Shown here piece after piece: positions 21,405-33,173 of a stretch of DNA of 64,000 bases. A program made the position numbers and the translations under genes. Position 1 is the stretch's first letter, and each line of letters opens with the position of its first letter. The stretch is from NCBI GenBank assembly GCA_039720395.1, contig CM077834.1, positions 5,910,607 to 5,974,606 on the forward strand, written 5' to 3'. This DNA comes from Liquidambar formosana (Eukaryota > Streptophyta > Magnoliopsida > Saxifragales > Altingiaceae). The notes under the pieces are model-generated. The model was not told where the DNA came from. It made no database searches and was given only the letters and a program-made list of their open reading frames with translations.

Positions 21405-22690
21405 GGGCTTTGTGGGCCGGGGTTAGCAAAGCCCTTTATGTAGGGCCCAAACAAGTAAGGAACATGCTATGGATGTTAATGGGGACTGGGGCCTAGGACA
21501 GTGAAAGGGCAATAAAGTCAGATGGTTATCTTCAACGGCCCATTGCCAAATTTGATGGAGAGGAGGAATTGTGAACGTGAAAAATATATGAACAATTTGC
21601 TAGTAGAAAAATCAGTAAATTAACTAACTTAAAAAAAAAAATGTGCTGTCATTCTATAATTATCGGGTACAATTTAAGGATTTTGGAAATAATTAGAGAA
21701 TTATTTATAATATTCAGGATGTTCGGAAATAATTTGAGAACTATTAAAACATGATGGATAAATCCGGCTTTCTTTCATTTGATGAAAAATCCGGAATAAA
21801 TTCTCCTTTTGGTAATTATTTTGTGGTGCCTTCAAAAGGCTTAAGTGGTGAATTATCAGTTATTTATTTATTTATTAAATAATGATAATGGCTGTCATGT
21901 CAAGATTTTAGGCTCGAATTCTCGTTTTATCACTTATTTTTGGTTTGATTCCAGGACTGTCGATTCTTATCAGGGATTTTAATGAAATTTATTTTTGCAT
22001 GATGAAATTGGGAGAAATAAGATAAATTCCTCTTGCATGGACTATTTGGTAGATGTGTAAATTTAATTAGACCTCAGTAATGGGTATATATGATTTTTGT
22101 TGTAGACTGAAAGTTCAATAGCCTAATACTTGTACGAAGCAAGTTATGCCTACAAATACTATTAGTAAACTCCTATGCGATGGTAAGTTGAGTTTATGTT
22201 TGATCTAATTAAATTCAAAATCACTAGCCATAGTCGAATCAATTAAAATATGGAAAAGGCCATCACAGAATTCTGGAAATTTTATGCATTCTTATCATTC
22301 GGGAAAGATAAAGAGGCAAGGTGCTGTGTTGCAACAAGGGACCTTGTTACAACATATATGCTTGACCCTTTTTTCTTTTCTTTTTCTTTTTCAAAACAAA
22401 GGGTATCATAAGTCCATGCATCTGATAGTAAGAGAGCAGGGACTTGAATATGGGACCTACGGTCCCTAAACCAGGATCGTTTGCCTTTTGAACCACCCTT
22501 GTGGGTTCATATTTGATTGACCTTTCAAACCACAAGTAATCACCATCACCATCGATATTTAAAATACTACCAAATTTTGCATTAATTGACCGTAAATAGC
22601 AATATGATACTTAGGTAGAAAAAATGAGAAATATTCAACAAAGAAATTACAAGATGATTTCTTCGTAACAAAGCTTAAATTAGAACCAGC
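21405..22690. repeat. Duplicate of the WAK-gene 3' flank
   Basis: This matches 26328-27610 along most of its length ('ctttgtgggccgggg', 'tggggcctaggacagtgaaa', 'tgctgtcattctataattatcgg'). It lies downstream of a relic of the kinase gene end (23096-23142). The only additional feature is the SINE at 22371-22515. It shows that a second kinase copy once lay here. Confidence 0.8.
22371..22515 (-). mobile_element. tRNA-derived SINE absent from the paralogous site
   Basis: On the minus strand there is an A-box-like GGGTGGTTCAAAAGG, a B-box-like TATTCAAGTCCC and an A-rich tail (plus-strand T-rich 22371-22390). It is flanked by ttgaccctt and ttgaccttt. In the duplicate, near 27428, the same sequence runs through without interruption (gcttgaccctttaaacca), so the insertion post-dates the duplication. 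Confidence 0.85.
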
Positions 22691-23090
22691 CTTCTCATTC
22701 GACAGAAAACACAATAAAAAACAATCGTATCTTCTCTTCTTTTCTCTGTTTTCCTTTCTTCTGCAATTTTATTTTTGAGAGTCAGAAGCATTTTGAGTTC
22801 TTCGTTTCACTCTTACACTTGCAAGTGCACGCTTATGGGAGTTTGGTTGTTGAATCCTGGAGGGTAGAGCACTGTGACCTACTGCACCGAGTTAAATACT
22901 CAAAGGGATAGAACTACTCTTAAAGACAGTGCCTTGTACACGCCTCAACTGACACTGTTTGTATTTCTGCAATTTTTGTACTAATTTATTTTATACAGTA
23001 GCATCTACTCTATTTTCCTTACAAAACAGACCCCACCAAAACAAGAAACCCACAAGCCATTACACAACCCCCAACCGGCAAGCACCAAAG
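22691..23090. other. Possible LTR-like fragment
   Basis: This replaces the (GA)n-rich sequence found at 27615-27700 in the paralogous segment. It contains a pyrimidine-rich stretch followed by about 300 bp that looks like retrotransposon R/U5 sequence. I find neither a paired LTR nor a polymerase. Tentative. Confidence 0.3.
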
Positions 23091-23095
23091 CAAAT

Positions 23096-23142
23096 CAACG
23101 CCCATCATCAAATGCTAATATGACTTGCTTTATTTCTTTTTA
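23096..23142 (-). pseudogene. Relic of a WAK-like kinase 3' end
   Basis: The minus strand encodes KQVILAFDDGR and a stop, identical to the ancestral tail still readable at 27745-27710 beside the intact kinase gene. Only this terminal stub remains before the sequence gives way to the plus-strand F-box copy E. It confirms a former second receptor-kinase copy. Confidence 0.75.
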
Positions 23143-23241
23143 ACAAAAAAATGAAATAGCTGTCTAGATATTATTTTGATATGGTTTTTGTATAACCATA
23201 AAATAAATATATATACGTTTTGGGAAGAGCATCGCAGAAGT

Positions 23242-24731
23242 AATGGATTCAGGTTGTGGGCATAGCACAGATTGAGCAATTTGCCCGACGAGGTTCTTTG
23301 TCACATACTTTCATTTCTTCAGACGATATTCGCTGTGGGAACCAACATTCTATCGAGAAGATGGAGATATGTTTGGGCTTCCATCCCTAATCTGGACTTT
23401 GATGAAAGATTATTGTTACATAGGGGAAGGCAACCTATTCATCACTGTCCAGAAACAAGTCAATCGTTCATTAATTTTGCGAATAGAGTGCTCCTTCTTA
23501 ATGATGTTTCCCATTTCAAAAAATTCAGTCTCTTTTTGCGTCCGAATTGCAATCCTGACATTGTTCACACATGGATCAGAGCTGCAATTGAGCATAATGT
23601 TCAAGAATTGTGCTTGCACGTGGGATACGATGTGAATTTGCCTCATATGCTTTTTACCTCCAAGACACTGGTGTCTTTGAAACTGAGGTCTCTAATTCCC
23701 GAGCTTCCTGATGCAGATTGCATCACTTGTTTGGCTTTCAAGTTCATTGAGGGGTTCGATTCAAGAGAAGTGGCTACTTTTCATATTTTGAAGGAAAATT
23801 ATTTGACTAGATTTGCACAAAAAGTCGCACCACAACACACACAGCAGGAGTCTAACTAGATTTGCAAGAAAAGTCGCACACGGCCTCTCCAACAAAAAAA
23901 GTCGCACCTATTTCGAACACAACGAGTACATTCCAAAATAACCATTACTCGGACAAGGTATCCCTCCCCTCTTCCCCAACAACTTCTTTAGGATGAGACA
24001 ATGAGAGAGGCTCCGTAATTGTTTCTCCCTCTGTCGAAGACACCGCTATCTGAGCATCTTTAACTAGAGACATAAATTACCTACACAGATTACAGTTTTA
24101 TTTATTTAGTTATCTTTTTTAGGACTTTTAAGTATTTCCTTATTATTATTCGTTTAAGTTTATTAGTTTCCTATTTAATTTAACTTGTTTTAGTAGAATT
24201 AGGACTTCCTATTTCATAGGTTTAGTTTTCTATATAAAATTGTAAGCCTTACGACAAAGAAGACACAGAGTTTATTTTTTTGAGATTAATAATAGAGAGA
24301 GATTTTCCCTTCTTCCTACTTTCACGTTCTAGTGTGAGCATTGATCGTGGTTGTCTATCATCTGGCATTGTTCTTGTGACAATCAACAGATTGGTGGACA
24401 CTTGTTGATTAATTTAGTGAACTAGTCTCGACCGTGTTTATTCCGCTTCATCACTGCTCCAGTTTGGCTTTCGAGTCTCAAGATTCTTCATCTCGAATCG
24501 ATTACATTTGACAAAGCTGACTCTGCTTAGGAGCTCTTCATTGGCTGCTCGATCCTTGAAGAATTGGTTATATTGAGAAATGTGAGAGAGATAGGTGATT
24601 ATGAATGGGATTTTATTGTTTCCTCGCCTACATTGAAATAGTTGACCATATCAACTTATACGTCGATGATTTAGTAAGAACTTCTGACTATGAAGACTAT
24701 GAGTGCAAGCTTGTAGTTGATTCCCCCAGGT
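23242..24731 (+). pseudogene. F-box/LRR gene copy E, plus strand, broken by insertion
   Basis: This is the only family member on the plus strand. An ATG at 23242 (MDSGCGHSTD) runs into TGA. The F-box frame (SNLPDEVLCHILSFLQTIFA) is shifted by one base and has an upstream TAG, so the start is broken. LRR sequence continues to about 23743. A 718-bp insertion follows, and the LRR region resumes at 24462 (SLKILHLESITFDKAD) with further in-frame stops until a donor-like ccccagg|taac near 24731. Exons 2 and 3 were not found. Clearly a pseudogene, more diverged than the others. Confidence 0.85.
23744..24461. mobile_element. 718-bp insertion in copy E
   Basis: It is bounded by near-identical 15-bp direct repeats gtttggctttc(a/g)agt at 23729-23743 and 24462-24476. 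The interior contains a TATA-like 'ctatataaaattgtaa' and an LTR-like R/U5 section ('gagattaataatagagag'). It does not have TG...CA ends, and the direct repeat is too long for an LTR element, so the class is undetermined. Confidence 0.55.
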
Positions 24732-25865
24732 AACGGTTTGTCCTCCCTCTCTCCATGATAGTAATTAGTCATTGGTCGAAAGTTTTGGAAATGCATTGGG
24801 TCTCAGACCAAAAAAAAAGTTGAATCAAACAATCGATTCGGTGAGAATTCCATGGTACCCACACAAAAATAAGTTCAATGGATTTATTTATTTATTTTTT
24901 TTAAAGGAGATTTTAAATGCTTTGCACTTGATTAATCTTTCTGGACACATGCAATTTACCCATCCACAAGCACCGGTAATTATAAGACAAAGTTTATGAA
25001 AATGGCCTTAAAGGAGAATAGTGAGAATTGAACCCAAATAAGAGGTTCTAAGACCATTAAATCCACTCCTCAAAATAGAAGTTAGGTGAATTTGTTCCAA
25101 CGAATCAACAAAATCTACATTGAAAAGCAGGGCCAGGGAGCATGGGACGGTTTCATGATCACCAGTATTCTCCCAGATACTCTAATCAAACCATACTCCC
25201 TAAAAACACAAAAGGTGTTTAAGCATCTCATGTCTTTGATAAAGCAGGGAGCAGAGAAAGACTGGTTTTCAAAATTGTCCTGGAAATGGGATTTATTCCG
25301 ATTGAAAAAGGATCCTCTTCCTTTTTCTTTTTCCTTTCGTTTTTTTATTTGGGAAAAAAGAACCCCAAAACTATTCTAGTTGCCAAAACTACTTAGTTTT
25401 GGAATTCTTTGCCTACATAAAAACAAGAATAAAATAAATAATGAAAAGAAAAAAAGAAAAAAAAGAAGGAACCATGTCCTTTAAAATCTCCATTCTAAAA
25501 GGTAGAATAATAATGCCGATTGGGAAGGCAAAGAACTCTCAAGTGAAAATAAAAAAAGATGCTAAATTTATCTTTATTTTCTAGCCTTTTTGATACAAAA
25601 TGACTTTTAAAATATGCGTTCACCAAATGATTTTCAACTTTCTTTAAAATTCTTTTTTAAAAATTCATTTTTGAAAATGCCTTTCTTTGAAAAAGAAAAC
25701 CTTTCTATTTTGAAACGGTACACCAAATCCACACTTCTCAAAAATCTTCTGCCGTTTAGGTGAACTCTTTAGCACATTTATATCTTGTTCAATCCCCACT
25801 AAATCGATAAGATTTAGGCATATTGAATTTGATGAATCCATGGTCTCTTTCGTTTGGTATATATG

Positions 25866-25901
<36 letters not shown>

Positions 25902-26327
25902 AGGAAGAAGAAGAAGAAGAAAGAAAGAAAGAAATAGAAGAGAAGAAATCAGAATTCCAAATCACAAAATATACATGTCACATAGGAATGGAGAGAACAA
26001 AAATAAAAATATTAATAAAATCCACTATGTAAATTGAAGTACCATTATTTGGCTTTGTTAAGTGTTTTCAGTTTTTGGAAGCAAGTAGGAAGCCGAAAAA
26101 AAAAAAAGACTCTAAAGACTCAATAATTAATAGTGGTATTGAGGGTGAGATAAAATATAGGATTATGATAGATTTGAAACCCCATTAATTATACCCAAAT
26201 TTAAATAAATAAAAGACAAACAACAAACAAACAGAGCAATTACAATTTTTTGAACTCAAGTCCCACATGAACTTAGAGCATGCACATCCATGCGTAGTAA
26301 AGTCTATCTGTGCCCAAATAATTTGTC
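24732..26327. other. Non-coding, low-complexity interval
   Basis: No recognised gene. An ORF of 97 codons at 25086-25379 has no similarity I can name. A poly-A run of about 34 starts at 25866, followed by a GAA-rich tract. Several A-rich stretches occur near 25440 and 26095. Confidence 0.4.
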
Positions 26328-27643
26328 TTTGTGGGCCGGGGATATCAATGCCCTTTATGGAGGGCCCAAACAAGTAAGGAACAAGCTACGGATGTTAATG
26401 GGGGATTGGGGCCTAGGACAGTGAAAGGCCATTAGAGTCAGATGGTCATCTTCAAGGGCCCATTGCTAAATTTGATGGAGAAGAGGTAATTATGGACGTG
26501 AAAAGTATGTGAAAAATTTGCTGGTAGAAATATCAGTAAATTAATTAACTAAAAAAAAAAAGTGCTGTCATTCTATAATTATCGGGTACAATTTAAGGAT
26601 TTTGGATATAATTTGAGAACTATTGAAACATAATGGAAATTTAGCTTTCTTTTCTTTGATGAAAAAGTGGGGATAAATTCGTGATATCGTTGAGAATTCT
26701 TACAATTGGCGTATTGGGAACGAAGGTAAGGAGAAGGATGAAAGTGGTGGTGGGAGGGAAAGTTTTGTAGATGCAAAGGAATTAATATATCTCAACTGAG
26801 TTTTGGTTTCCTTTTGCAATATCTATCTAATGGCTAAAAAAACAAGAGTGGTGCTATACGAAACACATTTCGTACAACACTTACTTCACATTAGCAAAAA
26901 AAGATATGTTAAATAAATTGTGGAAGTTTTAATCTATACACATAGTGTCACATAAGATATTATATTTTGGTGCTGCACATAAGGTGATGTACATAGCATT
27001 TCAATTCCCAAAAAAAAAAAACATCATTTTGATAATTATTTTGTGTTGCCTGCAAAAGGCTTAAGTGGTGAACTATCACTTTTTTTGAAATTATAATGCT
27101 TGTCATGTTAAAATTTTAGGCTCGAATTCTATATCAAGTCAAAGTCACATAGATCTCAACACTGCAGTAAAGTAATCAATCTATATTGGAATGGCATGAC
27201 TTAAAAAAATTGCTGTCAAATTCTGTTAGTAAACTCCTATGCTATGGTAAATAGAATTTATGTTTGATCTAATTGGGTGCAAAATCACAAGTGATAGTCG
27301 AATTAAATATGGAATAGGGTGTCACAGAATTTTGGAAATTTTATGCATTCTTATAATTCAGGAACTAATGATAAAGAGGTAGGGTGCTGTGTTGCAACAA
27401 GATATAAAAGACCTTGTTTCAACATGCTTGACCCTTTAAACCATAAGTAATTCACCATCACCATCTATAATTAAAACATTACCAAAGTTCGCATTGATCA
27501 ACAATAAGATATAGCAATATATTTGACACCTAGGCAGCAAAAACGAGAGCTATTAAACAAAGAAATTACAAGACAATTTCTTTCATAACAAAACTTAAAT
27601 TAGAATAATTACAACACACCATCTCAATACATATATATATAAC

Positions 27644-27675
<32 letters not shown>

Positions 27676-27709
27676 ATATATACAGCTACAACACACCCTA
27701 ATTAAGCAA
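26328..27709. repeat. 3' flank of the WAK-like gene, source copy
   Basis: This is paralogous to 21405-22690. It includes a (GA)n tract at 27652-27673. It holds the empty site for the SINE at about 27428. No gene seen. Confidence 0.75.
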
Positions 27710-27806
27710 TCAACGCCCATCATCAAATGCTAATATGACTTGCTTCCTTATGCTATCGTACTCTACTGTATTACTACTAGAACTAGCACCATAAGTGTCA
27801 AATACT
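27710..27806 (-). pseudogene. Out-of-frame ancestral C-terminal tail of the kinase
   Basis: On the minus strand, one frame away from the kinase, the sequence reads [18 protein letters not shown], continues through EYDSIRKQVILAFDDGR and stops at 27712-27710. This resembles the acidic tails of WAK-like kinases. The current gene stops at 27807 because of a one-base shift in the purine run near 27850. Confidence 0.75.
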
Positions 27807-30800
27807 TCACCAGGTAAAACCTTCGTCTCTTCTGCATCTATCACACCTTTCTTCTCCTGCTGCTCTTAATCCTTCTAGCTCCATTGCTACTTCCTTCATA
27901 GTAGGTCTTTCCTCACCTTTTATTGTTAGACATCTCTTCGCTAAGATAGCAACTTGTTTTAGCTGATCAATATTTCCATCATTTAGCACTCGACTGTCAA
28001 GAACTTCAAACAAGTGACCCTCTTTCAATGAAGAAATAAAATACGTAGCTAAATTTCTCTCCTCTTCGGGCCTCTCAAAGGAAAGTGCCATCTTTCCGGT
28101 TAGTAACTCCACAAGGACAACCCCAAAACTATAAACATCACTCTTTTCTGTCAATTGACTAGTATGGAAGTATTCAGGGTCCAAGTATCCAAGTGTCCCT
28201 TGCACTAGTGTAGTTAGTTGAGACTTATCTAGGGGGATCAACCTTGAAGCTCCAAAATCGGATACTTTTGCAATGTAATTTTCATCCAAGAGTATGTTAG
28301 TTGTCTTGACATCTCTATGAACGATTGGAGTAGAAGTTGAAGAGTGCAAATACGAAAGAGCTCCCGCAGTTTCCATTGCTATTCTTAATCGAGTTTCCCA
28401 TGGAATCGAAGATGCATGTGATTCGTTATGTATATGTTGGAAAAGGGTACCATTTGGTACAAACTCATAGACTAGTAAAGGAACTTGAGTCTCGAGACAA
28501 CATCCCAGTAGTTTCACTACATTCCTATGGTTAATTTGGGAGAGGACAATCACTTCATTAATGAATTGTTGAACTTGGCTCTCATCTCCTATTTTAGATT
28601 TCTTAATGGCAACTGTTCTGTTATCCAATAGTATTCCTTTGTAGACCGTGCCTTGGCCTCCTTGGCCTAGAACTCTATTTTCATGGTAATTGTTCGTCGC
28701 TTGCTTGAGCTCTTTTGCCGTAAATATTTTAACTGAACCTTCAACAGATCCTTCATGTTTGGAAAGTTGCTGTTGTAACATAAGCCCGCCATTTTGCTGA
28801 AAGAATTTTTCTTTAAGTTTGGTGAGCTTTCTTTGCTTGAGTCCCCAATATAACCATGAACTTCCCAATAGTAGAACTAAGAGGCTTGTGCTAACACCTA
28901 TGTATAAAAACAAAAATACTCCGTATAAAATAAATGTTAAAGCATCACTGCCAAGCAAAATTAGCTTTGCTTAGAATTTTAGTCGTTCGAGAAGTGAAAA
29001 CATTTCATAGTAAGACGAGAAAATCAGCTACTTGTGAGGTTTTACGTTTTGGATTCTATGTGAATTTATGCAACCCCTAGAACAAAAGATTTTGGTGAAA
29101 TTATAATATGTTGATTAGTGTTTTTTACATGTAACAAGAAATGAAAAATTGCAAAAAAACAAAAAAGCACTTTAATTTGTCCTACTTTTCCTTTTAAGCG
29201 CGCCTTTTCTTTTCCCATCTTTACCTTGAATAAACTTTTCTTTCTTGTTGAGGGGTTGGGGAAACAAGTGTAAATTGAAGCAAGAGTAGGTATGTACCAG
29301 AAGTATATCATAGAATTTCCTTGTATTTTGTTTCAAAATGAAAGAAAAAAAGAAGAAGAAAGAAAGCTGTTTGTGAAGTCAACATTATTCGTAATATTTA
29401 AGAAGTTTAGCATTACTCAAGGTAGCGTGTAGAAAATACACTTACCAAGGGCAACCTGGATCGCCTGCAATGGATTTGATTTTGCATCACAGCCTGTTCC
29501 ATCACTTCTACCATCCCCGACGTAACCTTTCGGACAATAACACCTATAATTCCCCGCTGTGTTAACACAGTTTTTGACACAGTTGTTCAACGTTGGGCTG
29601 CCACACTCATCAATGTCTGGATCATAATCCAGTTATAAAGAATCCCATGTCAAAAGCACTTCTAAATAGAACAATCCAAAGCAATGAAACCCAACATGAG
29701 TGAAAGGCTTACGATCCTAGAAATTTTTTTTTTTAAAATTTAATTTTGAAAAAAACAAATTTTATGTAAGAAAAAAGAAACTCAAAACTATGTAGTTTGG
29801 ATGCTTGTTTATGTTGTCAAAACTATTTACATAAAATAAATAAATAAATAAATAAATAAGCAAAAACAAGGATAGAAAGAAAAAGGTTAAAAAAAAGAGA
29901 GGATCTATTGTACTCCCCTCACTTGCAAGCATAACAGACGAAAACAAACCTTAGGCTCAAGAACTGTATGTTATATAACACCATGTTAATTTTTCAACCA
30001 AAATACCTAATCTTTCAGATGAAAAGTTCGCCAAAACAGGTATATAAAGTCATTCATGTCAAATTTTATATTTGTACCATCTAAGATGCGGTATCGTTTC
30101 AACATACCTTCGCAACCATTGTGGTACGGATTCCCTTGGTAGCCTTCCTGACACTGGCAACGATAACCCGCTCCGTTGTCGTTTTCAATGCACTTACTAT
30201 TTCCTTTACATGCGTAAGTGCTTTGATTCCTTTGAGCTACATGGCATGTCTCATTCCCAATAGCCCAATCAAGCACCAGTGGAAGCTTGTCAATCTTCTG
30301 TAAATCATCAACGGAAAATTTTAAGAAACTTTTCTCAACAACGAAGGCATAGCTGCAGGAATTGGACTTGAATCCATCTGAATTAGCAGTGCTAGTGATG
30401 GATAATGTTACACCAATACTCCAGAGTCTTTGAGGGATGGAGATCTCGCAACAGCCAGGGCCGGGGCAATACGACTCGTTTTCATAATGAATCTCGCTGC
30501 AAAACAAGTTGCACTGGTACTCCGTGAAGAAGTAGTGATCGTCGATGAAACCATAGATGCGCGCTTGAGTGTCACAACCGAAGACGGAAAATTTGTTTTG
30601 GGTATTAGAGATGAAGAATCTAGGGAAGGGCCACTCTAGTGGTGGGCTGTTCAATTCTGTGCCTCTCTCACCAGGACAAAGGCGGCCGATGGGCTGCAAG
30701 ATTCGCAGCTGACCTTCGAATGATATGTCGGTAACATCCCAGTCGGTCAACCTCAAAAATGGTTTGGGAGGGCTGAGTGAGTCGTTGCAAGTGATGAGGA

Positions 30801-30984
30801 AAGAGTTATTTAAGTAGCAGCCTGGCTTTGTGCCGAATGGATATGGGATAGTTACATTCCCACATTTGTCGGGGCAACCGGGCTTGGATTGTGTTGTTGC
30901 TGCTGCTGCACTGGTTGCTAAGACCAACCGCAACCCCAACCCAACCAGCATCATGAGTTGCAGAAGAATTCCGTTTGAACCCAT
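27807..30984 (-). CDS. Wall-associated receptor kinase-like protein
   Basis: Three exons: 30984-30108, 29616-29446 and 28897-27807; 2139 nt, 712 aa, with GT/AG borders and consistent phases. Start [10 protein letters not shown] leads a signal peptide (about 1-27). Next are a GUB_WAK-type galacturonan-binding domain beginning [15 protein letters not shown] (about 37), an EGF-like region with several Cys (about 250-292), a calcium-binding EGF (DIDEC, about 293-345) and a membrane segment (about 350-367). The Ser/Thr kinase has a Gly-rich loop GQGGQGTV (427-434), Lys448, HRD 543-545 and DFG 563-565, so it is an RD kinase with all catalytic motifs. Such proteins sit in the plasma membrane and sense pectin or its fragments. 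The last 13 or so residues differ from the family because of a C-terminal frameshift; the kinase domain is unaffected. A minus-strand TATA-like ctatatatc lies at about 31053-31063. Confidence 0.9.
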
Positions 30985-31048
30985 TTTGATGAGATGTTTT
31001 GGTAGATGACTTCCGTAGCTATGGATGCTAGCTGGTTCTGTTGTGGAC

Positions 31049-31065
31049 AGACGATATATAGAGGA
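31049..31065 (-). promoter_or_regulatory. TATA-box-like motif of the WAK-like gene
   Basis: The minus strand reads cctctatatatcgtc about 70 bp upstream of the ATG at 30984. The position suits a plant core promoter with a short 5' UTR. No other element could be assigned. Confidence 0.4.
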
Positions 31066-31403
31066 CACTGTATTGATATTAGTAGAGAAAAGAATCAGTA
31101 CATCACCGAGGGAAATCCTACACCAAGGTTAGAATTAACCACGTACCCGGGTGGGAAAAAAGAGCATGAGTTTTATGGAAACGAAAAGGTTATCTATTTT
31201 TACAATTTTCTATGTGCATCAACCTTATGTCATAGAACCCAACTTTCTGCCCAGATATGCTTATATGGACAATTGTGAAGTTACAATTGATATGACACAT
31301 TACATTAATTCAGATCATTCCTACCCAATCAACAACCATGTTAATTGACAAGTGAATTTGGACGGATGAGGTTAATAATATAGCATTACTCAAGTTATAT
31401 ATA

Positions 31404-32182
31404 TCTATTAATTATTATATTTAAGAGCTGTGTCAATGTCACAACTTTGCTACGTGGGAGCTTAAAATGCCTTCCCTCTAAAATCCTCTCCTCTCTTTAA
31501 CTATGGGCCCACCAACGGTTATGACCTTTTTTTCTGCGGATGTCTTTCATTTTAAAATTTAAAAAACCATCTTCACCTAATTTGAAATCAAAAAAATAAA
31601 AATAAAAAAATAGGAGAGTAGACCATTGATTGATTGATTGAAGAGGTGGGAGATGAAAAAGAGGAGTAGGACGGGGATGGGGATAAGGATGGGGATGAGA
31701 GTATCAAATTTCAAACCTCCCTCTTCCCTTTTCTCTCCCACATTTCATTCTCCTCTTACCTTCAAATTTTTTTTTTCCTCTTCCGTTTTTTATTTCATTT
31801 AGCAAGTTCTTATTCCATTTTTAATTTTAGCCATTTTCTTTAATTATTTTAGTTTACTTATTTTCACTCTCTTTTGTATAACAAGGTTTTCCTATTTTCA
31901 GCCTCTTCGAGTTGTTGTGTTGTAAAGCTTCCTATATATTAATTTGGATCTTATTTTCACTCTCTCCCACATTTTATTCTCCTTCTCACCTTCAAATTTT
32001 TTTTTTCCTCTTCCTGTTTTTGATTTCGTTTAGCAAGTTCTTATTCCGTTTTTAATTTTAATCATTTTCTTTAATTATTTTAGTTTACTTATTTTCACTC
32101 TCTTTTGTATAACAAGGTTTTCCTATTTTTAACCCCTTCGAGTTGTTGTGTTGTAGAGCTTTCTGATATATTAATTTGGATC

Positions 32183-32214
<32 letters not shown>

Positions 32215-32508
32215 TTGGGTAGCTTGATTTGTTGCAAATGCCAAGAAACATGGTGTAGGTTGAAGTGGGCATATAAATATGTTTCCTTTTTTTTTTTTTA
32301 GGTGCTATAAAGAAATTGGGTATAAGTAATAACACTTAATTATCTGAGGTAAGCAATAAGAAGATGGACACGTACTATTTTATAAGAAGAGATGCATAGA
32401 GTTGAACCATATATAAAAACACGTTATCCTAAATTCTAATTAAATCACTAAACTACTGCTGTCTTGATATTATTTGCGATTCCCGCACATCGTGCGGGTT
32501 TCTACTAG
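31404..32508 (+). mobile_element. Non-autonomous Helitron, about 1.1 kb
   Basis: The 3' end shows the classic Helitron layout: the hairpin cccgcac-atc-gtgcggg (about 32482-32498), then a short spacer, then CTAG at 32505-32508 followed by host T. A candidate 5' end TCTATTAATTATTATATT begins at 31404 directly after host A, as expected for A|T insertion. Inside is a tandem duplication of about 229 bp. No Rep/helicase ORF. The 3' end is strong; the 5' end is an inference. Confidence 0.75.
31732..32190. repeat. Tandem duplication, about 229-bp unit, with (ATT)n
   Basis: Two consecutive units begin tctctcccacattt at 31732 and 31961 and stay alike to their ends (cgagttgttgtgttgta). The second runs into an ATT microsatellite of about ten units (32185-32213). 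Confidence 0.9.
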
Positions 32509-32513
32509 TATGT

Positions 32514-33142
32514 ATATACTTATCTGTATAATTAATAGTTTGTTTTAGTATGGAGTTTTTTTTTGGGGGGTGCATAATGTATGAGTTTGTGTCTATATAC
32601 ATGAATTAAAAATGGGCAACCAAGAAATTTTTTAGTTTTTATTTTTATTTTTATTTTGGGGTAAAGAGGAACTGAGCAAGAAAATATTCACCTTTAATGA
32701 CCTTTTGTTTTTTTGTTTTGTGTTTTTTTTTTTTTTGGGGGGGTGGGGTGGTGATGGCGTGGTACCTTTCCTTTTGTGAGACACTATTGACACCATGAGA
32801 GCCGGAGTGCTGAAGCTCTTTGGGTGCATGTCTAAATATCATTTCCCCTGCGTTTTCGTTCGTTTGCCAGCACCAGCATGGGGACTTTTCCCCTCACCCC
32901 CCCTCTACACACTCAACCTTACTCAACCAACCCAAAAAAAACAAAAGAAAAATGAAAAAAAAAAGAAGAGAGGTTGTACGGAGGAAAATATTAGAGCAAG
33001 ATGAGATGCTGCAAGTTACGCCCACGAATCGCCAATGGCCTATAGGTTGGCCTTTCTTCCCTTTTGGTGAAAGAGTGTTTTAAAAAGGCCTTGGAAGTAT
33101 ATATGTGTCTTTATGTTATGTTATTATATATAAATATATATT

Positions 33143-33173
<31 letters not shown>

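Noticed and set aside
23744..24461. Insertion in copy E as a complete solo LTR
   Set aside because: It lacks TG...CA ends and a short 4-6 bp target duplication; the 15-bp flanking repeat does not fit.
25086..25379. 97-codon plus-strand ORF (MNLFQRINKIYIEKQ...)
   Set aside because: No similarity I recognise, no paralogue in the window, no clear gene context, and the end runs into low-complexity T-rich sequence. It was not called as a gene.
30985..31068. Extended kinase start upstream of MGSNGI
   Set aside because: The extension begins at GTG and precedes the signal peptide. The ATG at 30984 starts a proper hydrophobic leader.
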